Part shown: positions 24,418 to 33,761 of the stretch, piece by piece
Position numbering within the stretch: position 1 is the stretch's first letter
Layout of the letters: each line of letters starts with the position of its first letter
Origin: an uncultured Clostridia bacterium
GTDB lineage: Bacteria > Bacillota > Clostridia > Oscillospirales > Acutalibacteraceae
Assembly (NCBI GenBank): GCA_947581635.1
Contig: CANPVE010000006.1
Span: 1-64,000 of the forward strand
DNA length: 64,000 nt
Direction of reading: 5' to 3'
Made by a program: the position numbers and the translations under genes
Notes under the pieces: generated by a model
The model's database searches: none
The model's input: only the letters and a program-made list of their open reading frames with translations
What the model was told of the DNA's origin: nothing

Positions 24418-24909
24418 TTAATCTTCACGGTGGGGAATGGGTGAGAAAAGCTCGTTGTAGGTAGGCTCCTTGTCCACAGGAAGCGGCTTGATGAAGCTGC
24501 ACCCCTTCTTTTCATATCCCATTTTTTCATAGAATGAGTGGATATCCGAACGCTTCAGTCCGCTGGTTATGGCTATGCTGTTCGCTCCTGTCTCCAGCGC
24601 GTAGTCCTCCACCTTGCCTATAAGCTGAGTGCCGATGCTGCTGTTGAAATATTCGCGCTTGACCGCGAGGGCAATCACCCTGATATACTCGCCGTCCATC
24701 TCAAACGCAAGTCCGCGCATCACGCCCGCAAAGCCGACGATGCTTCCCCCAAGATCCGCCACAAACGTAGCATAGTTGGAATCGTGGTATATACGCATTA
24801 TGCGGTCGTATATGTCGGACGAAACATCATTGCAGCCCAATTCGTTCTTTACCAGTGATACCACTGCGAGAAAATCCTTTAGTTCCAGTTCTCTTATGTC
24901 CAAGCCCAT
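24418..24909 (-). CDS. GNAT-family N-acetyltransferase
   Basis: This 163-residue protein is a GNAT acetyltransferase: 'LDIRELELKDFLAVVSLVKNELG' start, a central strand 'GSIVGFAGVMRGLAFEMDGEYIRVIALAVKREYFNSSIGTQLI' with a modified acetyl-CoA pyrophosphate loop, and 'NSIAITSGLKRSDIHSFYEKMGYEKKGCSFIK', the conserved C-terminal strand-helix-strand. Substrate is unknown. The chosen ATG is the one about 11 bases after AAAGGA; earlier in-frame ATG/GTG codons lack a site. It follows the YdcF-like gene by about 40 bases and may share its transcript. Confidence 0.85.
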   Translation of the reverse strand: MGLDIRELELKDFLAVVSLVKNELGCNDVSSDIYDRIMRIYHDSNYATFVADLGGSIVGFAGVMRGLAFEMDGEYIRVIALAVKREYFNSSIGTQLIGKVEDYALETGANSIAITSGLKRSDIHSFYEKMGYEKKGCSFIKPLPVDKEPTYNELFSPIPHRED

Positions 24910-24950
24910 ATTTTTACACATTCCTTTTTGCGCTAATTTCACGTCAGATA

Positions 24951-25877
24951 CTATCTGCCAAAGACGTACAGCCGCGCCAGTCCGAACATTTCGCGGAACC
25001 AGTAGCCTATTACCAGATATGGACGCGTCTCGCAGCAGGCCGAGTATATGTTTTCAAAGCCCGACTTCTCAGCCCAGATTCTCGCCCGCAGTTCATGAAA
25101 ACGGTCGGTGACTATGACTATATTTTTTGAAAGACCGTTTAGCTCAACTGCGTTTTTGGTGTAGAGAAGGTTTTCCTCGGTGCTTCCAGACACTTCCTCC
25201 ATGATTATTCTGGAAGGCGATATTCCCTTGTCGGTGAGGTATTTTTTCATTACATACGCTTCACTGTACTGTTCGTCTTTGCCCCGGCCTCCCGATACCA
25301 CACACATTATGTCGGAGTTATCCTCAAGCACGCGGTATGCCTTATCCAATCGATCACTCAACATCCAGCTCGGGCGATCCCCGTCGGCCTTGCAGCCCAG
25401 TACAACCAATGTGTAATTTGGGCAGTCGTCGGGTACGGTGGTCATGGAGGCCTTGAGCATTATGCCCGAAACAACACTGAACGCAACCAGCCCCACTGAG
25501 AACACCAGCCCGGCCGCCACGCATATAATGTCGGTTCTCAGACTGCGGTTTTCCTCGACAATGTGCCACAGGAGAGCCGCCAGAAACACGCACAGCATTA
25601 TAAGCGACGAGACGATCACACCTATGCTGCATATTCCAAAAAATATTGGAACCGCGCACCATACAAACAGCGCCCCGAATGCCGTTATCAATATTCTACG
25701 GGGCCACGAAATGTCGCGCCACGGCTGCAAAGACAACTTTATTTTTTTCTCGCCGCGGATTTTGCCGCCGTCGGGCTTGCGGCTGTCGGAATTATCCCTC
25801 AATTCAATGTCGATACGTCCGCGACCGACTTTCAGTTCAGCAGCTTTTTTTTCGCCGCCGCTTTTCACTTTCTGCAT
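24951..25877 (-). CDS. YdcF/SanA-like DUF218 membrane protein
   Basis: This 308-residue protein has a basic cytoplasmic N-terminus, three to four membrane segments (about residues 53-145) and a C-terminal DUF218 domain: 'YTLVVLGCKADGDRPSWMLSDRLDKAYRVLEDN', 'CVVSGGRGKDEQYSEAYVMKKYL' and 'VIVTDRFHELRARIWAEKSGF'. DUF218 proteins (ElyC, SanA, YdcF) act at the cell envelope, in some cases in polysaccharide or peptidoglycan precursor metabolism. The conserved acidic and Arg residues suggest a nucleotide-like ligand. An SD (GAGGGGA) precedes the ATG. It lies about 20 bases after the MscS-type gene. Confidence 0.85.
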   Translation of the reverse strand: MQKVKSGGEKKAAELKVGRGRIDIELRDNSDSRKPDGGKIRGEKKIKLSLQPWRDISWPRRILITAFGALFVWCAVPIFFGICSIGVIVSSLIMLCVFLAALLWHIVEENRSLRTDIICVAAGLVFSVGLVAFSVVSGIMLKASMTTVPDDCPNYTLVVLGCKADGDRPSWMLSDRLDKAYRVLEDNSDIMCVVSGGRGKDEQYSEAYVMKKYLTDKGISPSRIIMEEVSGSTEENLLYTKNAVELNGLSKNIVIVTDRFHELRARIWAEKSGFENIYSACCETRPYLVIGYWFREMFGLARLYVFGR

Positions 25878-25899
25878 TATATCTTCCCCTCACACAAAA

Positions 25900-26763
25900 T
25901 CATGCGTTATCTTCTACCATATGTACATCAAGCTGGTTGAACGGAATTTCTATGCCCGCTTTGTTTAGCTCGGCAAGAATATTTTCGTTTATCTCATAAT
26001 GTGACGTGTTGAAAATCTTTGTGCTTACCCATACTTTTATATCGAATGTGATGGCACTGTCGTCAAACGAGGCAATGCCGACCACAGGTTCATTCTCAAA
26101 GTTGACCGAGCTGCTGTTTTTGAGCGCGGTCATTATCGCTTTTTTTACCACCAATATATCCGAGCCGTATGCCACACCAATCTTCAAATCCAGACGTCGG
26201 ATATCCTTGGCGGTGTAGTTTACCACCATATCGCTTGTTATAACCGAATTTGGAATGACAATGCGCTTGTTGTCAGACGTAGCAAGCGTTGTGAACATAA
26301 GCTCGATTCGTTTGACAGTGCCGCTGTGCTCGCTTATTTCTATGAAGTCGCCCACCTTAAAAGTGTGGCTGAACAGGATTATTACGCCGCTCGCAAAATT
26401 GGAAAGACTGTCCTTGAGAGCCAAAGCCACGGTTACGCCCGCAGTACCTATCGCGGCAACCAGCGTTGTAACATTCATGCCGAGGGTGGAAAGCGCCGAC
26501 ACTATCACTATTACCTTAATAATGACCTTTACGCACGAGTGGAGAAATGTGCTTATACCCTTGTCAACCTTGGCGCGTTCCATTGTACGCACCATGAGAT
26601 TGGCTATAGCGCCCGACAGCCACCAGCCCACCGCAAATACCAGCAGCGCGCCGATTAATCTGGGGAGCCTGGCTATAAACCAACCCAAAAGTGCGTCGAT
26701 GTCGACCAGCTTTCCAAAAATGCTTGAAAAGATCCTGTCGAAAAACTTTGTAACTTCTGCCAT
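25900..26763 (-). CDS. Small-conductance mechanosensitive channel (MscS family)
   Basis: MscS channels release solutes on hypo-osmotic shock. The 287-residue protein has three membrane segments, the last being the glycine/alanine pore helix 'TLVAAIGTAGVTVALALKDSLSNFASGVIILF', then the beta domain 'FKVGDFIEISEHSGTVKRIELMFTTL' with 'NKRIVIPNSVITSDMVVNYTAKDIRRLDLKIGVAYGSD', and the C-terminal alpha/beta domain. The ATG giving MAEVTKFF was chosen because GAGGGG lies 8 bases upstream. It appears to lead a three-gene run with the YdcF-like and GNAT genes. Confidence 0.94.
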   Translation of the reverse strand: MAEVTKFFDRIFSSIFGKLVDIDALLGWFIARLPRLIGALLVFAVGWWLSGAIANLMVRTMERAKVDKGISTFLHSCVKVIIKVIVIVSALSTLGMNVTTLVAAIGTAGVTVALALKDSLSNFASGVIILFSHTFKVGDFIEISEHSGTVKRIELMFTTLATSDNKRIVIPNSVITSDMVVNYTAKDIRRLDLKIGVAYGSDILVVKKAIMTALKNSSSVNFENEPVVGIASFDDSAITFDIKVWVSTKIFNTSHYEINENILAELNKAGIEIPFNQLDVHMVEDNA

Positions 26764-27028
26764 AAACAAAAGCCCCTCTTTCTTCAATAATATTCTAAAT
26801 AAAATTATAACATCAAATACGCTTATATGATAGTGAAAATATATTAAAAAGCTATTTTTTAGAAAATTTTTAAGAAAGAGAGAACCTGTAACAATCTGTT
26901 TAATACTGAACTTTAATACAAATATCGCAAAAAATCTTTACTCAAAATTCTCGATAGCAATATGCGCAGGTTTTCGTGTCCCATTTTCACGCATTTTTTA
27001 ATCGAGGTTTAATACAAAACCCGCGCCA

Positions 27029-27244
27029 TTACGATCTCTTAGGGTTGTCCGTGATACAGAGCATATAGTCCACGGATACTCCATACAGTTCGGACAGCTT
27101 TATCCAGCACCTGTTTGGCAGGTGGTTGGCGTCCTTTTCGTACTCGATGTAGTCTGCCTCGGTTACACCTATGAAGTCTGCGACCTCGCCTAAGGTCATG
27201 TTGTTTTGTTTGCGCAAATCTTGGATTCTCTTTGTGTAATCCAT
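27029..27244 (-). CDS. Small XRE-family DNA-binding regulator
   Basis: This 71-residue protein is a single Cro/C1-type helix-turn-helix: 'RIQDLRKQNNMTLGEVADFIGVTEADYIEYEKDANHLP' and 'LSELYGVSVDYML'. The ATG has GAGAGGTG upstream. It has no extra domain and no obvious partner. Neighbouring genes do not reveal its target. Confidence 0.88.
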   Translation of the reverse strand: MDYTKRIQDLRKQNNMTLGEVADFIGVTEADYIEYEKDANHLPNRCWIKLSELYGVSVDYMLCITDNPKRS

Positions 27245-27585
27245 ATGAAACACCTCTCATAAAATAATATGCAAGATATTTATCTTACACTATTATAATA
27301 CCACATATTTTTGTTTATGTCTATTAGTAATTTAAACATTCATAAAATAACAAAAAGACGCCGCGATCTTCCACTTTCTTCGCTGAAAATCGCGGCGTTA
27401 ATATTTTATTTGCAAATCGAATCCGCCATACGGTGCGCAGACTCATTGATTTGTGATATAAGCCTTTCCAAGTTCCCCGCCCATTCAATCCGCACGTTCT
27501 TGGCACGGCGAACGGAGCGTGGTATTGAGAATTTTTATATCATTCTTGTGCGTTTATGCTGAATGTCTAAATACGGCAGGGTAAA
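27245..27585. other. Spacer between nifJ and the XRE gene
   Basis: This 341-base stretch holds the terminator at 27357-27399. A 29-codon frame at 27406-27495 (minus) reads protein-like but lacks an SD, so I do not call it a gene. The part next to the XRE gene is AT-rich and probably contains its promoter. Confidence 0.4.
27357..27399 (-). terminator. Intrinsic terminator downstream of nifJ
   Basis: On the minus strand AACGCCGCGAT and ATCGCGGCGTC pair, followed by TTTTTG. It lies about 190 bases after the nifJ stop and is the first good terminator there. Confidence 0.82.
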
Positions 27586-30500
27586 TTAGTTCTCGCCGCC
27601 GTAAACCTTGTTGAGGTTTACCAGGTGCTCGTACTTCTCCGCAGCGTACTTCTCCGCCTTGTCAAAGAGCTGATCTGCTCTCTCGGGGAATGAACGCTTG
27701 AGTGCGTTGTAACGAACTTCGCCCATGATGAAATCGCGGTAGCTCTCTGTGGGAGCCTTGCTGTCAAGGGTGAAAGGATTCTTGCCCTCGTCCGCCAGAG
27801 CGGGATTGAAGCGGAACATATGCCAGTAGCCGGCCGCTACCGCTTTCTTTTCTTCCGTCATGGATATGCCCATGCCGCCCTTGATACCGTGGTTGATGCA
27901 GGGAGCGTAGCAGATGAGCAGGGACGGACCGTTATAAGCCTCAGCCTCACGGAATGCCTTGAGAGTCTGGTTGTAGTCGGCGCCCATAGCGCACTGCGCT
28001 ACGTAGATATAGCCGTAACTCATCGCGATCTGAGCCAGATCCTTCTTCTTTGTGGTCTTGCCTGCCGCCGCGAACTGTGCCACGGAACCTACAGGTGTAG
28101 CCTTTGATGCCTGACCTCCGGTGTTGGAATAAACTTCCGTGTCAAACACGAGTACGTTGACGTTCTGACCCGAAGCGAGAACATGATCCAATCCGCCGAA
28201 GCCGATGTCGTATGCCCAGCCGTCGCCGCCGAATATCCACATGGACTTTTTGGCGAGGTAATCCTTGTCGGCGAGAATCTTCTTGACGGTATCGCCGCAT
28301 TCACCACAGGCATTGAGAGCTTCAAGCTCCTCAATGAGCTTGTCTGTGGCCGCTCTGTTTGCGGAAGAGCTGTCAAATGTCGCCAGATAATCCTTTGCGG
28401 CGGCTTTGACAGATTCGGGAGCGTTTGAACAGTTGGCGACTGTCTCCACATATCCCGCAAGTCTGTCGCGGATGGCCTTCTGAGCCAGATTCATACCGAG
28501 ACCGAACTCAGCGTTGTCCTCAAAGAGGGAGTTGCCCCATGCGGGACCGTGTCCCTTCTTGTTGACCGTGTAAGGAGTGGAGGGAGCCGAGCCGCCCCAA
28601 ATGGAGGAACAACCCGTGGCGTTGGCGATGTATGCCCTGTCGCCGAAGAGCTGTGTCATCAGCTTTGCATAAGGAGTTTCGCCGCAGCCCGCGCAGGCGC
28701 CCGAGAACTCGAGCAACGGCTGCTTGAACTGGCTGCCCTTTACCGTTGCGTCGCTGAACTTGGCGGCAACTTCGGGCTTCTCGTCGAGCTTGAGACCGTA
28801 ATTGAACACATCCTGCTCTTTGAGCTGTGTAGCGATTGGCTTCATTGTGAGAGCCTTCTCGCCCTTCTTGCCGGGGCAGACCGTGACGCAGCTTCCGCAG
28901 CCTGTGCAGTCGAGGGTAGATATTGTCATTGCAAAATTCATGCCGGGCAGACCTGTCATCGCAACTGCTTTTGTACCCTCGGGAGCCGCCGCAAGTTCAG
29001 CCTCTGTCATTGCGACAGGACGGATAACGGCGTGCGGACAGACCATAGAGCAGAAGTTGCACTGAATGCAGTTTTCAAAGTGCCACTCGGGAACGTCAAC
29101 CGCGATACCGCGCTTCTCAAATGCGGCAGTGCCCTGAGGCAGAGTGCCGTCGGCGGTTTCGAGGAAGGTGGAAACAGGCAGGCTGTCGCCCTTCTGTGCG
29201 TTTGCGGGAATGAGAATATTGTTGACGAAGTTGACGAGGTCCTCTCTGTCGCCTGTGGCAACCTGAGTTTTGCTGTCGTCGGTGCAGTTTGCCCAATCCG
29301 CGGGAACTGCAACTTCAACGATGTTCTTGACGCCAGCGTCGATAGCGTCGTGGTTCATCTTAACGATTGCCTCGCCCTTCTTGCTGTAGGACTTGGTGGC
29401 AGCGTCTTTCATGAACTGAACAGCCTGATCGATCGGAATGATGTTTGAAAGCTTGAAGAACGCAGCCTGAAGCACGGTGTTGACGCGGCTGCCAAGGCCG
29501 ATTTCCTTACCGATTTTGATAGCGTCGATGGTGTAGAACTTGATATTGTTCTCTGCTATGAACTTCTTGACCTTGCCCGGGAGGTGAGCGGAAAGCTCGT
29601 CGCCTGTCCAGGAGCAGTTGAGAAGGAATGTGCCGCCGGGAACGAGGTCCTCAACGATATCGTACTTATCAATGTACGATGGGTTGTGGCAGGCAACGAA
29701 GTCCGCCTTGTTTACGTAGTATGTGGACTTGATGGGGGAGGTGCCGAAGCGCAGATGGCTGATGGTTACGCCGCCCGACTTCTTGGAGTCGTATGCGAAA
29801 TAGCCCTGCGCGTACATATCGGTGTGGTCGCCGATGATCTTGATGGAATTCTTGTTTGCACCGACTGTGCCGTCCGCGCCCAAGCCCCAGAACTTGCAGC
29901 ACGTCGTTCCCGCAGGCGTGGTGTTGGGATTCTCCGTTATCTTGAGGGAGAGATTTGTAACGTCGTCCTCAATGCCGATGGTGAAGTGCTTCTTGCTGTC
30001 GGGAGCGTCGATGTTGCGGTAAACGGCGATGATCTGAGCCGGGGTTGTATCCTTGGAACCGAGACCGTAGCGGCCTGTGGTAACTCTGATGCCCGAGAAC
30101 TTGCTGTCGGAGAGAGCTGCTACAACGTCAAGGTAGAGAGGTTCGCCTAGCGCGCCGGGTTCCTTGGTTCTGTCAAGGACGGAAATGCCCTTGACCGTGT
30201 CGGGAATGGCCGCCACAAGTCGCTCGGCGCTGAAGGGACGGTAGAGGTGAACCTTGACCAGACCCCACTTCTCGCCCGTCGCGTTCATGTAGTCGATGGT
30301 TTCCTCAATGGTGTCGCAGACCGAACCCATTGCGATGATTACCTTTTCGGCATCGGGCGCGCCATAGTAGTTGAAAGGCTTGTAGTTTGTGCCGATCTTT
30401 TCGTTCACCTTGTTCATGTACTCCTCGACAATGCCGGGAACAGCGTCATAGTAGCTGTTGCAGGCTTCGCGGGCCTGGAAGAAGATGTCGGGGTTCTGAG

Positions 30501-31155
30501 CGGATCCGCGAAGCACGGGATGCTCGGGATTGAGAGAGCGGCGGCGGAATGCGTCGACCGCGTCCCAGTCGAGCATATCGGCCAGATCGTCGTAATCCCA
30601 TGTTTCAATTTTCTGGATTTCGTGAGATGTGCGGAAACCGTCGAAGAAGTGGAGGAAAGGTACACGACCCTTAATTGCCGCAAGGTGAGCTACCGCGCCG
30701 AGGTCCATACATTCCTGGGGGTTGTTGGAACACAGCATCGCATAGCCTGTCTGACGGCAGGCGTACACGTCAGAGTGATCGCCAAAAATGGAGAGCGCAT
30801 GGAAAGCGAGCGAACGGGCGGATACATGAATTACGCTCGGAAGAAGTTCGCCGGCCATCTTGTACATATTCGGGATCATGAGCAACAGACCCTGGGAAGC
30901 GGTGTATGTGGTGGTGAGGGCGCCTGCCGCAAGCGAGCCGTGTACGGCGCCCGCCGCGCCGCCTTCGGACTGCATTTCGGTGACCTGAACTTCTCTGCCG
31001 AAGAGATTTTTCCTGCCGGCAGTGGCATACTTGTCTGTCTCGTCAGCCATTACGGAAGACGGGGTAATTGGGTAAATTGCGGCAACGTCGGTGAACGCGT
31101 AGGATACGTGAGCTACGGCGTTGTTGCCGTCCATGGTTTTCTTTTTTCTCGCCAT
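27586..31155 (-). CDS. nifJ: Pyruvate:ferredoxin (flavodoxin) oxidoreductase
   Basis: This 1189-residue single-chain enzyme oxidises pyruvate to acetyl-CoA and CO2 and reduces ferredoxin, the central step of clostridial fermentation. All domains are in order: an N-terminal thiamine-type domain 'DGNNAVAHVSYAFTDVAAIYPITPSSVMAD', transketolase-like and gamma domains, a two-cluster ferredoxin domain with 'CIQCNFCSMVCPHAVIRP' and 'CTGCGSCVTVCPGK', and the thiamine diphosphate domain with 'CAGCGETPYAKL', 'GGDGWAYDIGFGGLDHV' and 'TEVYSNTGGQASKATP'. Length equals the family norm. A GGAGG site precedes the ATG. Electrons could pass to the RnfC-type protein or hydrogenases elsewhere. Confidence 0.97.
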   Translation of the reverse strand: MARKKKTMDGNNAVAHVSYAFTDVAAIYPITPSSVMADETDKYATAGRKNLFGREVQVTEMQSEGGAAGAVHGSLAAGALTTTYTASQGLLLMIPNMYKMAGELLPSVIHVSARSLAFHALSIFGDHSDVYACRQTGYAMLCSNNPQECMDLGAVAHLAAIKGRVPFLHFFDGFRTSHEIQKIETWDYDDLADMLDWDAVDAFRRRSLNPEHPVLRGSAQNPDIFFQAREACNSYYDAVPGIVEEYMNKVNEKIGTNYKPFNYYGAPDAEKVIIAMGSVCDTIEETIDYMNATGEKWGLVKVHLYRPFSAERLVAAIPDTVKGISVLDRTKEPGALGEPLYLDVVAALSDSKFSGIRVTTGRYGLGSKDTTPAQIIAVYRNIDAPDSKKHFTIGIEDDVTNLSLKITENPNTTPAGTTCCKFWGLGADGTVGANKNSIKIIGDHTDMYAQGYFAYDSKKSGGVTISHLRFGTSPIKSTYYVNKADFVACHNPSYIDKYDIVEDLVPGGTFLLNCSWTGDELSAHLPGKVKKFIAENNIKFYTIDAIKIGKEIGLGSRVNTVLQAAFFKLSNIIPIDQAVQFMKDAATKSYSKKGEAIVKMNHDAIDAGVKNIVEVAVPADWANCTDDSKTQVATGDREDLVNFVNNILIPANAQKGDSLPVSTFLETADGTLPQGTAAFEKRGIAVDVPEWHFENCIQCNFCSMVCPHAVIRPVAMTEAELAAAPEGTKAVAMTGLPGMNFAMTISTLDCTGCGSCVTVCPGKKGEKALTMKPIATQLKEQDVFNYGLKLDEKPEVAAKFSDATVKGSQFKQPLLEFSGACAGCGETPYAKLMTQLFGDRAYIANATGCSSIWGGSAPSTPYTVNKKGHGPAWGNSLFEDNAEFGLGMNLAQKAIRDRLAGYVETVANCSNAPESVKAAAKDYLATFDSSSANRAATDKLIEELEALNACGECGDTVKKILADKDYLAKKSMWIFGGDGWAYDIGFGGLDHVLASGQNVNVLVFDTEVYSNTGGQASKATPVGSVAQFAAAGKTTKKKDLAQIAMSYGYIYVAQCAMGADYNQTLKAFREAEAYNGPSLLICYAPCINHGIKGGMGISMTEEKKAVAAGYWHMFRFNPALADEGKNPFTLDSKAPTESYRDFIMGEVRYNALKRSFPERADQLFDKAEKYAAEKYEHLVNLNKVYGGEN

Positions 31156-31323
31156 GTTGATATTTTCCTCCTTGGAAATTTAAAAAATGTTGTTTCATTT
31201 CCGCGGCTGCCAAGGCATGGAATCGGGTACGGCGCAAGAGGGATAACGCCGCCCTGTTGACCCCGCCGCAGAGATTTTGATTGGGATGCAGATTTTCATT
31301 TGCGTCCCAATCCGTCGCCGTAT

Positions 31324-31352
31324 ATTCTAACACTTTTTTCCCGGTATGTAAA
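31324..31352 (-). promoter_or_regulatory. Promoter of nifJ
   Basis: TTTACA and TAGAAT with a 17-base spacer on the minus strand, giving an untranslated leader of about 160 bases before nifJ. Confidence 0.72.
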
Positions 31353-31611
31353 GTATGTAAAGCACAATTTTATAGAAAAATGCGAAAAATCTTCAAGACA
31401 TTATCCGGTATCCGCGCGTTGCGTATGATTCAGCTTTTTCGCAATATGAGATATTGTAATGCGGATTTGATGAAATTCGGGGACAAAAGCGCGGCAAGAC
31501 TAAGGGCGAACTTGGACTGACACGGCGCAGGTAACCTTTTGAACTAAACTTTTGCCGTTTTTAGGCTGCAAAAAATTAAATGCCGCCGCAATGAAAAATC
31601 CGCCCACTGCC

Positions 31612-31640
31612 TTGAAAATTGCACACCGTTGTGATAAAAT
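31612..31640 (+). promoter_or_regulatory. Promoter of the vanZ-like gene
   Basis: TTGAAA and TAAAAT with a 17-base spacer, about 30 bases upstream of the TTG start at 31672. Confidence 0.7.
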
Positions 31641-31671
31641 ATCTTCATAAGGACAGGGGGGAGAGATTTAT

Positions 31672-32151
31672 TTGAAATTTAAATTCAGCCGCGGGTTTGC
31701 CGTATCTGCCGCGCTTACTGCGCTTTGGATGACGGTGATATTCCTGTTTTCGGCGCAGGACGGAAGCGATTCTTCCGGGCTGAGCGGACGTGTGCTTGCC
31801 TTTATATGCGGCCTTTTTAACTACACACCCTCCGCCGCAGTCGTGGACATGCTGTCGTTTTGCGTGCGCAAGGCCGCTCATATGACCGAATTCGGATTGC
31901 TCGGGGTGCTTTGGCTCAATACGCTGCGGCATGGCTTCGGCGATTTTGCTCACAGGTATCTGACCGCGTTCGTTATTTCCTCAATTTATGCGATGACGGA
32001 CGAATTCCATCAACTTTTTATTGACGGGCGCGCGGGCAGGGTCACAGACTGGCTGATAGATAGCGCGGGGACGGCGATATGGCTGGCTGCCGCATGGCTC
32101 CTCACGGTAGCTACAGCGCGTATTAAAAGCAAAAAAGATAACAAACCGTAA
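31672..32151 (+). CDS. VanZ-like membrane protein
   Basis: This 159-residue protein has four likely membrane segments and the VanZ family pattern: 'MTVIFLFSAQDGSDSSGLSG' early, 'VRKAAHMTEFGLLGVLWL' in the middle with the conserved His-Glu, and 'YAMTDEFHQLFIDGRAGRVTDWLIDSAGT' near the end. VanZ-like proteins are linked to envelope functions such as low-level glycopeptide resistance, but biochemical roles are unclear. The start is TTG with GGGGAGAG about 8 bases upstream. Confidence 0.88.
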   Translation: MKFKFSRGFAVSAALTALWMTVIFLFSAQDGSDSSGLSGRVLAFICGLFNYTPSAAVVDMLSFCVRKAAHMTEFGLLGVLWLNTLRHGFGDFAHRYLTAFVISSIYAMTDEFHQLFIDGRAGRVTDWLIDSAGTAIWLAAAWLLTVATARIKSKKDNKP

Positions 32152-32305
32152 TTTATTCGATTAATGATTATCAATAAAATTCACCTGTATTTAAGATTAG
32201 GGAGTATAAAGTTGTCGATTATCCGTCCGCCGTGTTATATGTTACATGGTCGAGCGGGCGATAAGAACAATAAAAATATTTTGTAAAGAAAAGGATTGGT
32301 TGAAA

Positions 32306-33313
32306 ATGGCGATTTTAGTAACAGGCGGCGCGGGCTTTATCGGTTCGCACACAAGCGTGGTGCTTCTGGAGGCGGGATATGACATTGTGATAGTCGATAA
32401 TTTCTCCAATTCCAAGCCCGAAGCGCTCAACAGGATTAAGAAAATAACCGGCAAAGATTTTAAATTCTATGAGAATGACATTCTCGACGGCGGCGCAATG
32501 AACAGAATTTTTGAGGAGAACCGGATTGAAGCGGTCATTCACTTCGCGGGTTTAAAGGCGGTCGGCGAGTCGGTGGCCAAGCCTATCGAGTATTACCACA
32601 ACAACATCACCGGGAGCCTTGTGCTGTTTGACGCCATGAGGAATCACGGTTGCAAGACAATCGTTTTCTCGTCTTCCGCGACGGTGTACGGCATGAACAA
32701 CGAGCCGCCCTTCGTCGAGACAATGCCGCTCTCCACTACGAACCCCTACGGCTCAACCAAGCTGTTTATTGAGGACATTCTGCGCGACATATGCGTGTCG
32801 GACCCGGATTGGAGCGTTATGCTGCTCAGATATTTCAATCCCATCGGCGCTCACCCGTCGGGGCTTATCGGAGAAAGCCCGAACGATATTCCAAACAATC
32901 TGTTCCCATACATAGCGAGCGTGGTTGTGGGCCGCCTTGAAAAGCTGGGCGTGTTTGGAAACGACTATCCTACGGTTGACGGAACCGGAGTGCGCGACTA
33001 CATTCACGTCATGGATTTGGCCGAAGGCCATGTCTGCGCTCTCAGATATGCCCTCGAGCACAAGGGCGCGGAGGCGGTCAACCTCGGCACCGGCAAGGGA
33101 ACCAGCGTGCTTCAGGCGGTAGCAGCTTTCGAGGCGGGCAGCGGAATGCCTGTGCCTTATGTGATTAAGCCCCGCCGCCCCGGCGACATTGCGGAATGTT
33201 ACGCCGACTGCACCAAGGCCCGCGAGCTGCTTGGCTGGGAGGCAAGGCGCGATATGGAGGAAATGTGCCGCGACGGTTGGAATTTTATTAAAAATAATCC
33301 CCAGGGTCTGTAA
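32306..33313 (+). CDS. galE: UDP-glucose 4-epimerase
   Basis: GalE interconverts UDP-glucose and UDP-galactose (often also the N-acetyl forms) with bound NAD. The 335-residue protein has the NAD-binding 'ILVTGGAGFIGSHTSVVLL', 'IHFAGLKAVGESVAKPIEYYHNN', the catalytic Ser/Thr block 'IVFSSSATVYG', and the Tyr-x3-Lys motif in 'NPYGSTKLFIEDIL'. Later 'VRDYIHVMDLAEGHV' and the 'PRRPGDIAECYADCTKARELLGW' tail are typical. The ATG was chosen at MAILVTGG. It could supply UDP-sugars to the exopolysaccharide locus at 44-60 kb; that link is inference. Confidence 0.96.
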   Translation: MAILVTGGAGFIGSHTSVVLLEAGYDIVIVDNFSNSKPEALNRIKKITGKDFKFYENDILDGGAMNRIFEENRIEAVIHFAGLKAVGESVAKPIEYYHNNITGSLVLFDAMRNHGCKTIVFSSSATVYGMNNEPPFVETMPLSTTNPYGSTKLFIEDILRDICVSDPDWSVMLLRYFNPIGAHPSGLIGESPNDIPNNLFPYIASVVVGRLEKLGVFGNDYPTVDGTGVRDYIHVMDLAEGHVCALRYALEHKGAEAVNLGTGKGTSVLQAVAAFEAGSGMPVPYVIKPRRPGDIAECYADCTKARELLGWEARRDMEEMCRDGWNFIKNNPQGL

Positions 33314-33407
33314 TAAATTATGTGAGATATACATTATGTAATTAGCATACTATTAAAATAATTTCAGAGAAATTTTTACTTTGAATATACTGCCTTTTGG
33401 CAAAACT

Positions 33408-33449
33408 GCCGCCCGAGTTTGAAAATGTTTCGGATTTGGGCGGCTTTTT
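33408..33449 (+). terminator. Terminator after galE
   Basis: GCCGCCC and GGGCGGC pair around a 23-base loop, followed by TTTTT, about 95 bases after the galE stop. Confidence 0.85.
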
Positions 33450-33580
33450 GTTTCGCGTTTTGATATTACTTCTCGATTTATATTGACAAAAAATTAATAT
33501 CATGTCAACACTTACTTAAAATCATTTCGTAACGAATTTGTAATGCTTTTGTGATTTTTACAAAAATTATAAAAAAATGC

Positions 33581-33609
33581 TTGAAATTTTATAAAACCTG
33601 TGATATCAT
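33581..33609 (+). promoter_or_regulatory. Promoter of the sugar ABC importer operon
   Basis: TTGAAA and TATCAT with a 17-base spacer in a very AT-rich region. It leaves a leader of about 145 bases before the binding-protein gene. I see no clear catabolite-response element. Confidence 0.7.
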
Positions 33610-33761
33610 TTAGTCGAGGTTTTGGTGAAGAGAAAAGTTTATTTATTTTTTACATTCTTTTTACAATCGCCGGAACGAAGGTATTTATCATTCTCGGAAT
33701 TTGCCGAATTTTTATAAGAGGGATTGGCAAATTTAAATTTTTTTGTTTGGAGGTAATTACC

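Larger units (their letters stand above)
31156..31671. other. Divergent intergenic region between nifJ and vanZ-like
   Basis: This 516-base spacer holds promoters for both flanking genes (31324-31352 minus and 31612-31640 plus). The middle part (about 31380-31600) shows nothing I can name. Confidence 0.5.

Noticed and set aside
27406..27495. Small protein-like frame (29 codons, minus) between nifJ and its terminator
   Set aside because: The residues look plausible (VRIEWAGNLERLISQINESA) but there is no SD and the only start is GTG. It could be the tail of a decayed gene.
28549..29448. 299-codon open frame antisense to nifJ
   Set aside because: It is a mirror frame of nifJ; the composition is Cys/Leu/Val-rich and shows no known fold.
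31281..31520. 79-codon ORF between nifJ and the vanZ-like gene
   Set aside because: It overlaps the nifJ promoter and lacks an SD; the sequence shows no protein-like pattern.
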